64,000 bases of DNA, from positions 7,035 to 71,034 of the forward strand of contig DLRR01000011.1 in assembly GCA_002500605.1 (NCBI GenBank), given 5' to 3'. The position numbers were made by a program, and so were the translations under genes. Source of the DNA: Nitrospinaceae bacterium UBA7883 (GTDB lineage Bacteria; Nitrospinota_A; UBA7883). Positions 1 to 6,743 of the stretch are shown piece after piece. Below the pieces are notes generated by a model. The model was not told the DNA's origin and did not search any database. It saw only the letters and a program-made list of their open reading frames with translations. Each line of letters opens with the position of its first letter. The first letter of the stretch is position 1.

Positions 1-387
1 AACCGTAAGCCAAGGAAATACAGCTCGTTCACTTTGAAAGACCATTGCTCTTTGTGGGTCTGGTCCATTTATATTCTCACCTTTAAACTTGGCATGTCCA
101 CTTGATGGTGATTCGAATCCAGCCAAAATTCTTAGTAAAGTACTTTTGCCACATCCACTGGGGCCTAGCAAAGCTATAAATTCACCATGATCTACTTTGA
201 GAAATATATCTTGTAATGCCTTTATTTCATTTTCTTGCTTACTGCTGAACCATCTTTTTTTCTTTTTATCGCTTATTACCTCCTCACCTTGGCTCATATA
301 GATGTAGAATGATTTATAAATTTCATTAATATCCAGCACGTGTCCAGACTGTTTAAATTCTTCGTTTTCACCACGTTTTACTGCCAC
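1..387 (-). CDS. NitT/TauT-type ABC transporter ATP-binding protein (partial, 3' end off window)
   Basis: This is the energising subunit of the importer encoded just upstream, and only its first 129 codons lie in the window. The Walker A motif GPSGCGKST is at residues 75-83 and the Q-loop (MVFQSE) at about 115-120. I chose the GTG at 385-387 because a GGAGG sits 7 bases before it; this overlaps the end of the preceding permease gene by 10 bases, which suggests translational coupling. An unusual basic stretch of about 25 residues (roughly 31-55, with KKKKRW) is inserted between the first beta strand and the usual core. ABC membership is certain; the substrate is unknown. Confidence 0.93.
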   Translation of the reverse strand, partial: MAVKRGENEEFKQSGHVLDINEIYKSFYIYMSQGEEVISDKKKKRWFSSKQENEIKALQDIFLKVDHGEFIALLGPSGCGKSTLLRILAGFESPSSGHAKFKGENINGPDPQRAMVFQSERAVFPWLTV

Positions 388-1367
388 TTCAAAACCTCCT
401 TTTCAGCTTTCTTAAAAACTGTGTCGAATATTATCCCAAACAACATAATCACAACCATACCACCGAGAACCGTCGGTGTGTCCAACAGGTTCCTAGCGTC
501 TTCAATCATCCATCCTAAACCAGCGTCTACTGCCACAAGTTCTGCTGTTACAAGGCAGATCCACCCAATACCAAAACCAACACGTATGCCTGTGAAAATT
601 GTGGGAAATGCTGATGGAAACATCACTTTTGTAAAAACATCCATTCGCTTTCCACCAAGGTTTATAATGGATTCAATATGTATTCGTTGTGTGTCCCTTA
701 TCCCAGCAATAGTGTTGAGCAAGATAGGGAAAAATGCTCCTAACCATATTATGTATATTGATGGAGGTTCGCCAATTCCAAACCACAAGATTGCAAACGG
801 CAGCCAAGCCGGAGGTGGCACAACCCGCATCAGATTAAAAAGTGGATCTACATAATCTGAAAATTTTCTAAAGTTTGCTATCAAAAAACCAATGGGAACT
901 CCAGTTGCAACAGCTAAGAAAAACGCCGTAAAAAGCCGCTGCAGCGATGATAGTATATGAATTTGTAAATACTCCTTGTTCCAATGCCCCCCAAGCTTAG
1001 CCATAACAGTGGTTGGTGGAGGCAACAGAATTGAGCGCACCAATTCCATATATATAACCATTTCCCAAATAATTGTAATAATACCAATTGATGTCAATGC
1101 CCGGACAAGCCCCAAAGGTAATGCCTTGGGATATTGAGACCTTAATAAATGTAACAGGATTACTGCAAAAGCTACACTGAACACAAAGACTAGCGGGTTT
1201 ATTACCTCACCAACAACAAACTCTTGTTCAATTGGTCTATTCCACGTGTCAACAGGACCACCGGCCTTGTCAAATGCTTCTTGCCCCGCATGTGCTATAC
1301 CAGACATTAGAAACATCCCAGCAAATATAAGTGCTATTGCCAAAACATTCCTAAATACCTTATTCAT
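378..1367 (-). CDS. NitT/TauT-type ABC transporter permease (copy 1)
   Basis: A 329-residue inner-membrane permease of the binding-protein-dependent type. The EAA-loop region with INLGGKRMDV followed by the FPSAFPTIFTGIRVGFGIGW segment is typical of the SsuC/TauC family. The N-terminus is longer than usual: a signal-peptide-like stretch ending in AHAG precedes a segment with PVDTWNRPIE, then the membrane helices. The same leader occurs in the third permease of this operon. By internal motifs (LWFGIG, IIWLG) it pairs best with the fourth permease. The ATG is preceded by a strong AAGGAGG. It is the last permease before the ATPase, and substrate cannot be read from sequence. Confidence 0.92.
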   Translation of the reverse strand: MNKVFRNVLAIALIFAGMFLMSGIAHAGQEAFDKAGGPVDTWNRPIEQEFVVGEVINPLVFVFSVAFAVILLHLLRSQYPKALPLGLVRALTSIGIITIIWEMVIYMELVRSILLPPPTTVMAKLGGHWNKEYLQIHILSSLQRLFTAFFLAVATGVPIGFLIANFRKFSDYVDPLFNLMRVVPPPAWLPFAILWFGIGEPPSIYIIWLGAFFPILLNTIAGIRDTQRIHIESIINLGGKRMDVFTKVMFPSAFPTIFTGIRVGFGIGWICLVTAELVAVDAGLGWMIEDARNLLDTPTVLGGMVVIMLFGIIFDTVFKKAEKEVLKWQ

Positions 1368-1416
1368 AACTCCACCTCCTTAGTTTTAACTTTACTCGAA
1401 GCCCTATTTAATTTAG

Positions 1417-2250
1417 TTAGTAGTAAATGTAATCAGCTCCTCCACGTTTTCTTCTGGTGAAGTACCTCTCCATCTTTTTTAAGGCAAAATCAATGATGAC
1501 ACCAAAGATACAAATAATGCCCATACCCATAAAAACTGTTGCCATATCCAACCGCATCCTCGCGCCTTGAATCATGAACCCAAGACCACTGTCACCGCCA
1601 ATCAACTCAGCGCTTATTAGTACGAGCCATCCAATTCCAAATCCTATTCTAATACCGGTCATAATTGAAGGAATCGCAGAAGGGATTACTGCATGAACTA
1701 GTACGTCCATGTTACTCCCGCCCATAGTCTCGATCACCTCACGGTGGATTGTCTCTGTTTCCCTCACACCTCGAATTGTGGCTAGAAAAATTGGAAAAAA
1801 ACTACCAAGCGTTATCACAAATATTTTCGGAATTTCACCCAAGCCAAAAGCAATAATTGCAAATGGCATAATTGCTGGTGGAGGTACCATTCTTATAAAG
1901 TTGGCTAGCGGAGAAATCCATTCGTAAAGCTTGTTAAAAAATCCGAACAATATTCCAAAAGGAATGGCAAGAATTATTCCAAGACCAAATCCAAAAACTA
2001 TTCTTTGCAGGCTGTGTGCCGAGTTTATTAAGAGGTATCCTTTATCAAGATGGTATTGCAGTTTCCATAAAACAGCAGTTGGCGATGACAGTAAAATGGT
2101 TTTTATAACATTGAGATAGATCGACATCTCCATTAAAGTAAAAAATGTAAGCCACGCCAAGATCGCTAAAAACAAATGTTTGGCAAAATATTCCTTCAAA
2201 GTCACTTTTGCTACAATTACAAGCACCATCAGAGAACCTGTTATGAGCAT
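1417..2250 (-). CDS. NitT/TauT-type ABC transporter permease (copy 2)
   Basis: A 277-residue membrane permease of the SsuC/TauC type, with the EAA region ETMGGSNMDVLVHAVIPSA and the typical GIRIGFGIGWLVLISAE helix. It matches the third permease closely (shared FVITLG and FFPIF motifs). The ATG at 2250 has no well-placed ribosome binding site. A perfect GGAGG sits 6 bases before an in-frame ATT at 2268, and starting there adds INPLEF, which resembles INPLVF at the same place in copy 1. The true start may therefore be ATT at 2268 (283 residues). The C-terminus is a basic RRKRGG tail. Confidence 0.9.
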   Translation of the reverse strand: MLITGSLMVLVIVAKVTLKEYFAKHLFLAILAWLTFFTLMEMSIYLNVIKTILLSSPTAVLWKLQYHLDKGYLLINSAHSLQRIVFGFGLGIILAIPFGILFGFFNKLYEWISPLANFIRMVPPPAIMPFAIIAFGLGEIPKIFVITLGSFFPIFLATIRGVRETETIHREVIETMGGSNMDVLVHAVIPSAIPSIMTGIRIGFGIGWLVLISAELIGGDSGLGFMIQGARMRLDMATVFMGMGIICIFGVIIDFALKKMERYFTRRKRGGADYIYY

Positions 2251-2346
2251 GAACTCTAGAGGGTTAATGTTGCACCTCCCAGGTTATTTGTTTTTGTATT
2301 GCTTGGTCATTTCCAGTGCACATTTTGATTACTTCCTTTAAATCAC

Positions 2347-3354
2347 CTAGACTGCCATTGTTTCTCGGTTTGGCGAACCAAAGAACCTCTCACCCCATTT
2401 AAGTGAAAAATCGATCACCAGGCCAATTACACAAATTATTACCAATCCCATGAAAACAAGAGGAGCATCGAACTTACTTTGGACTATAAAACCAACTCCC
2501 CTGTCTATAGCAACTGCCTCTGCGCTTATCAATACTAGCCAACCAACACTAAACCCAAGTCTAAGTCCAGTAAATAAAGCAGGAATGGCAGATGGAAAAA
2601 TCGCATGAACCAATACATCTATTTTACTTCCACCCAGTGTTTCTATAACCTCGCAATGGGATGTCTCAGTGCTGTGAATGCCCCGAATAATTGAGATAAA
2701 AATAGGGAAAAATGCTCCAAGAGTAATAACGAATATTGCAGGAGCCTCGCCAATCCCAAATAAAATAATCAGAAATGGTAAAATAGCAGGGGGAGGTATC
2801 ATACGTAAAAAGTTTAAAGAAGGAGCCACCCACTCATATAATTTATTGCTAATGCCGGCAATGATTCCAAATGGAATGGCTAAGATAACTGCCATAGCGA
2901 AGGCAACGAAGAAGCGGTTGAGGGTAGCAATTACATGCATTTGTAAGTAGCCCTGCTGGATATGGAAGTTAAATTTCCAAAGAATATCCGTAGGTGCCGC
3001 TATTAGAGTTGTTGTTAACAACCTGTAATGGAATGCTAACTCCCAAAAAAGAAAGAAAATGATCCAGGCCATTAGACCAATAAAAGCTTTTTGGCTGAAA
3101 TTTTTACCAAAAACTTTTTTTGCTACTATGGCGCCTCCTAAAAGCACAGACATAAACAATATAAAATTCAATGGTGGGATTTTTTGTATCGTAGCTCCTG
3201 AAACTAAGCCACGCTCCACCGGTCTTTTCCATGTGTCTACGGGAGCACTTAAATTGTCAAAAGTTTCTTGGCCTGCATATGCAATATGGGATGTGAAAGA
3301 TATCCCAACAACTATGAATGTGATAACCAAGGAGCTATTGATCGCTGCTCTCAT
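2347..3354 (-). CDS. NitT/TauT-type ABC transporter permease (copy 3)
   Basis: A 335-residue permease of the same family as its neighbours, with EAA region ETLGGSKIDVLVHAIFPSA and the GLRLGFSVGWLVLISAE helix. The ATG at 3354 was preferred over the longer frame because it has AGAGGG before it and avoids overlap with the gene upstream. From this start the protein begins with a signal-peptide-like segment ending AYAG, followed by PVDTWKRPVE, closely matching the leader of copy 1. Copies 2 and 3 form one similarity pair, copies 1 and 4 the other. Substrate unknown. Confidence 0.9.
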   Translation of the reverse strand: MRAAINSSLVITFIVVGISFTSHIAYAGQETFDNLSAPVDTWKRPVERGLVSGATIQKIPPLNFILFMSVLLGGAIVAKKVFGKNFSQKAFIGLMAWIIFFLFWELAFHYRLLTTTLIAAPTDILWKFNFHIQQGYLQMHVIATLNRFFVAFAMAVILAIPFGIIAGISNKLYEWVAPSLNFLRMIPPPAILPFLIILFGIGEAPAIFVITLGAFFPIFISIIRGIHSTETSHCEVIETLGGSKIDVLVHAIFPSAIPALFTGLRLGFSVGWLVLISAEAVAIDRGVGFIVQSKFDAPLVFMGLVIICVIGLVIDFSLKWGERFFGSPNRETMAV

Positions 3355-3382
3355 TCTTTTCCCTCTAAATTGAAACAAGTTT

Positions 3383-4255
3383 TTAGCCCCATGTCTGGAC
3401 AAGTTCTTCCAGACTGTTTAGCAGGCTGTCTGTAACAACCCCTAAAAACCCTATGGCCGACACTCCACACAAAACGGAGGTTATATCAAGTAAAACTCTC
3501 GAGTCCATAATCATCCATCCAAGGCCCCCTCCAGCATCTGGCGAAGCCAATTCAGCGGTTACGACTGTTATCCAGCCTATACCGAGCCCAATTCTAGATC
3601 CTGTAAGTATGTGGTGGTAGGCAGTCGGCAACACAACATCCAACAAAACATCCCACTTGTCTCCGCCAAATGTTTTTATAGTTTCAACTTGTACTGGCTC
3701 TACCTTTGCCACACCAGCAACAGTGTTTAAGAAAATTGGAAAAAAACATCCTAACCAAATAATAAAAATGGCTGAGGCACTACCTATGCCAAACCAGAGT
3801 ATGGACAGTGCCAGCCAAGCAGGAGCAGGAATCACCCTAGCCGCAGTAGCAAAAGATTCAATAAAAGAAAAAACATTTGAGTAATAACTAATCATCACAC
3901 CTAAAGTCACCCCACTTGCAAGCGCAAGGGAAAAGGCATATGCAAGTTTGTACAAAGTTGCATAAATCTGCGATTGAAGAAAGCCTATTGACCACAAGAA
4001 AACCAGCATAGAAGCCACTCTTGAAGCTGGAGGAAGTAAAACAGGGTTTACCAACTCCGAAAATGAAATCATTTCCCAAATAGCTATAAAAAGACAAATA
4101 ACTGAGTAGCCCTTTACGAAGGAAACATTTATGACTGCTGGAATAAAGCGATTAGCTATAACTACGGTCATAAATGACCCAAACAAAAGAACAATAAAAA
4201 AGAAAGTCGAAATAACTTCGCTGGGTTCAATGGGCGGGAACACAGTTCCGTGCAT
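3383..4255 (-). CDS. NitT/TauT-type ABC transporter permease (copy 4)
   Basis: A 290-residue permease and the first of the four after the binding-protein gene. The EAA region reads TFGGDKWDVLLDVVLPTA, followed by GSRIGLGIGWITVVTAELA. It lacks the signal-peptide-like leader of copies 1 and 3. The motifs LWFGIG and FIIWLG match copy 1. It is separated from the binding-protein gene by a 14-base-pair perfect hairpin. Tandem arrangement in one direction with short gaps supports a single operon. Membership of the family is clear; subunit pairing is inferred only from motif sharing. Confidence 0.91.
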   Translation of the reverse strand: MHGTVFPPIEPSEVISTFFFIVLLFGSFMTVVIANRFIPAVINVSFVKGYSVICLFIAIWEMISFSELVNPVLLPPASRVASMLVFLWSIGFLQSQIYATLYKLAYAFSLALASGVTLGVMISYYSNVFSFIESFATAARVIPAPAWLALSILWFGIGSASAIFIIWLGCFFPIFLNTVAGVAKVEPVQVETIKTFGGDKWDVLLDVVLPTAYHHILTGSRIGLGIGWITVVTAELASPDAGGGLGWMIMDSRVLLDITSVLCGVSAIGFLGVVTDSLLNSLEELVQTWG

Positions 4256-4318
4256 TACTGGTTTGTCCTATATGCAGTAAGTAATATATTTGTCATTTTG
4301 TATGTATGGACAAGAACA

Positions 4319-4351
4319 ATGCACTCCGGAGCATTAAGCTCCGGAGTGCAT
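4319..4351 (-). promoter_or_regulatory. Perfect 14-bp hairpin between binding-protein and permease genes
   Basis: Bases 4319-4332 and 4338-4351 are perfect reverse complements (core GCACTCCGGAGC) with a 5-base ATTAA loop. It lies 30 bases after the substrate-binding-protein stop and ahead of the permeases. No run of T follows on the minus strand, so it is a poor intrinsic terminator. Hairpins at this spot in ABC operons often protect the upstream mRNA and let the binding protein be made in excess; that role is inferred here. Confidence 0.75.
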
Positions 4352-4380
4352 GTTGGATATCCTCTTGATTAAAAAATAAA

Positions 4381-5409
4381 TTATAGCTCAGGTGGTAGAC
4401 TGGACAACCCAAGGCTCTTCATCGACATTTTTTGATAGCGCCCGTCAAGCCCATTCTTCTGGAACTTGGCGTTCTCAATTATTCCTAACGCCTTAGTGGC
4501 AATAGCAAACTCCTGTGAACCTTCTGGGTCAAGCGAGAGAGTTAGCCTCTGTCGTTTTTCCTTGAACACTACTGCTATTTCCTCTTCAGGAATTCCACAC
4601 CATTTGGCGTTCGCAGCTACGTTATCATCAAAATTAGTCCTAAGATGCTGGAATCCTCTAATGTGACCATTCATCACCTTAGTTGCTGCACCATTATTTT
4701 TAGCAGCCCAATCAGTGTTGAACGCCATTCTGCAACAAGTGTGACGTGGCCAAATGTCACCCGAGAAAAATGCTGGTTTTGCATATTTTATGGCTTCTGC
4801 ATGGGTAGCCCATGGTTCCCACAAAATAGCGCAGTCCAAATCACCTTTCTCAAGGCCTGTGAGAATGTCCTGAACGTGGGTGAAATTTCTCACCGTAGCA
4901 TCCTTGAACGGATCAATGCCCCGTTTGAGCATCTTATAACGTACAACTATGTCAGCTGTTGCTGCCCTAATTGTACCGATCCTAACACCCCTTAGATCAT
5001 CAATGTTCTTAATCTTGGATGGTCTATTGAAAGGAACTACAATCGCTGATGACTCCATGGCTGAACCAGAAACAATACTCATTGGAGTGTTTCTGCATAC
5101 CATACCAATCGAAGGGCTCGACCCCAAATACCCTGCCTGAAGGCTTCCGCTTACAAGGCCGGCTCCAATCTCGCCTGAACCCGAAAATAGAACTGGCTTT
5201 ACATTTAATCCTTGATCTTTGTAATAGCCTTGTTCCAACGCAACAAAAAGTCCTGCATGGTGAGTAGCTTTGAGGTAGCCAATCTTAATCTCTTTTGCTG
5301 CAAAAGCGGATGTTGAAATGAATGGCCCTACTGAAGCGGCCGTTAAAGCCACACCGGCAGTTTTGGCCGATGTTTTCATAAACTGTCGTCGATTAATCTT
5401 TCTTCCCAT
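4381..5409 (-). CDS. Tat-exported NitT/TauT-type ABC substrate-binding protein
   Basis: A 342-residue periplasmic solute receptor of the NMT1/TauA/SsuA fold. The N-terminus carries a twin-arginine signal (NRRQFMK followed by a hydrophobic stretch ending AFA), so export in folded form is expected. The mature protein starts with EIKIGYLKATHHAGLFVALE, a standard opening of the fold, and has the usual LEKGDLDCAILWEPWA segment of the second lobe. It is preceded by AGGGGA and follows the OsmC gene by about 130 bases. Its place between an oxidoreductase module and four permeases suggests that it captures the oxidoreductase substrate or a related compound; the ligand is unknown. Confidence 0.92.
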   Translation of the reverse strand: MGRKINRRQFMKTSAKTAGVALTAASVGPFISTSAFAAKEIKIGYLKATHHAGLFVALEQGYYKDQGLNVKPVLFSGSGEIGAGLVSGSLQAGYLGSSPSIGMVCRNTPMSIVSGSAMESSAIVVPFNRPSKIKNIDDLRGVRIGTIRAATADIVVRYKMLKRGIDPFKDATVRNFTHVQDILTGLEKGDLDCAILWEPWATHAEAIKYAKPAFFSGDIWPRHTCCRMAFNTDWAAKNNGAATKVMNGHIRGFQHLRTNFDDNVAANAKWCGIPEEEIAVVFKEKRQRLTLSLDPEGSQEFAIATKALGIIENAKFQKNGLDGRYQKMSMKSLGLSSLPPEL

Positions 5410-5537
5410 GTTGTCCCCTTTAAAAAGTTAATAACTTCGTCTTCCCCGTTACTCGGTCTTAAAAGCTTCCACAGACCGAAAAAATTAGCGTTTTCATCTA
5501 AGCTCTAAACTACTTTGGTTCACTGTGAAAAACGCCA

Positions 5538-6074
5538 TCAACCATTGATAACTAATGAATTTTCAATTTTTACTGGTTTTGAAAGTGTTAATCCAACAGG
5601 TGAATACTTAGATGCCCTGTCGAAAACACTCTGAATATCTTCCTCGCTCGCTTCACTATGGACATGAACCGCTGCTTTGACTGTATGGAAACCCGGTTGG
5701 TCCTTAAGACCTTCAACGCCTGCCAAACCAAGAAACCCTGGCAAATCAATTAAGCCTTCAAGTTCAACCTCAACTTTCTTAAGTTCAATGCCTCTCATTG
5801 CGGCATTAAGTGACATTCCAACAGTTAGGCAAGCTCCATAGCACGCCAGAACAGTCTCATGCGGACTCTGCGTAGTATCATCACCTGCAATCGCTTCTGG
5901 CTCATCAAAGCTAAGAGTAAACTGCCGAAGCGTAGCCTCTGTTTTGAGGCCACCAGTCCATTTTGTAGTAACCCGCCAACTGGTGGCACCTGAGTTGGGG
6001 TTATCATTTACAGCATCAATCGTAGCCTGAAAAATTTCAGTATCAACGCCATTCACAACTCCTAAATCAGTCAT
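5538..6074 (-). CDS. OsmC/Ohr-family protein
   Basis: A 178-residue protein of the OsmC fold, a family of small thiol-dependent peroxidases and relatives. The first cysteine site is present as LACYGACL (Cys78 and Cys82), but the position of the second redox cysteine reads SPVGLTLS, that is serine, as in the YhfA-like subgroup. Peroxidase activity by the two-cysteine mechanism is therefore unlikely. It lies between the ferredoxin and the binding-protein genes in one operon, with GGAGG before its ATG. YhfA-like members are often linked to sulfur metabolism genes; whether that applies here is a guess. Confidence 0.85.
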   Translation of the reverse strand: MTDLGVVNGVDTEIFQATIDAVNDNPNSGATSWRVTTKWTGGLKTEATLRQFTLSFDEPEAIAGDDTTQSPHETVLACYGACLTVGMSLNAAMRGIELKKVEVELEGLIDLPGFLGLAGVEGLKDQPGFHTVKAAVHVHSEASEEDIQSVFDRASKYSPVGLTLSKPVKIENSLVING

Positions 6075-6117
6075 ATTTTCTGTGCCTCCCTAAATAAATT
6101 GGTTGCTTTGTTACGTT

Positions 6118-6714
6118 TTACTCAGCCTGAGAATCAATCGATACATCAATAGCGCTCATTTCTTTTTCCCTATTGTCTAATTCTTGCGGCACAAGTGGAC
6201 TGGAACTGTGGATATCATTTCCAATATATTTTTTTGAATACTTTTTCCTCATCATGTTGGAAAGTTCCAGCATCGTACCAAAGTACATTGCCTCAGAAGG
6301 GCAGTTAACAACACAGGCTGGTTCAAGGCCTTGTGTCACTCTATGCAGACATAAATCACATTTTTCCATTTTTCCATCATGAGCTAGTTGAGGGGCGCCA
6401 AAAGGACATGCTCTGAAGCATTCCATACATCCAATACACAAATCTTTACTGACAAGTACAATGCCATCTTCATCCCTCTTAGATATTGCCTTGGTTGGAC
6501 ATACTGGTAAGCAGTCCGGCTCTCCACAATGGAAACATGCCATTGGTTTCCAAAACATTTTCCATTCTTCACCAACTTTTTTCTCTACTTCTATAACTTC
6601 CATCCACATGGGACCTGGTGGAGTGCCGTGTTCTATTTTGCACGCAGTGGTGCAAGCGTGGCAGCCAACGCAACGAAATGTATCCACGTGAATTGCTAAA
6701 TGGTTGTAAGCCAC
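6118..6714 (-). CDS. Four-cluster [4Fe-4S] ferredoxin subunit of a DMSO-reductase-family enzyme
   Basis: A DmsB/HycB-type electron-transfer subunit. Four cysteine groups are visible in order: CVGCHACTTAC, CFHCGEPDCLPVC, CIGCMECFRAC and CDLCLHRV followed by ACVVNC, enough for four [4Fe-4S] clusters. GTG at 6714 is preferred (198 residues) because GGAG lies 6 bases before it; an in-frame TTG at 6726 is the alternative. It directly follows the catalytic subunit gene (30 bases). No membrane anchor subunit is found next to it, so the electron partner is either soluble or encoded elsewhere. Confidence 0.93.
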   Translation of the reverse strand: MAYNHLAIHVDTFRCVGCHACTTACKIEHGTPPGPMWMEVIEVEKKVGEEWKMFWKPMACFHCGEPDCLPVCPTKAISKRDEDGIVLVSKDLCIGCMECFRACPFGAPQLAHDGKMEKCDLCLHRVTQGLEPACVVNCPSEAMYFGTMLELSNMMRKKYSKKYIGNDIHSSSPLVPQELDNREKEMSAIDVSIDSQAE

Positions 6715-6743
6715 TTTCGTCTCCAAAAAATATTAGCTTTTTG

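Noticed and set aside
340..855. Long open frame on the plus strand opposite the first permease
   Set aside because: It is the mirror of a strongly coding minus-strand gene and shows no family features. The same holds for the many other antisense frames over the permeases, the oxidoreductase, dxr and pyrH.
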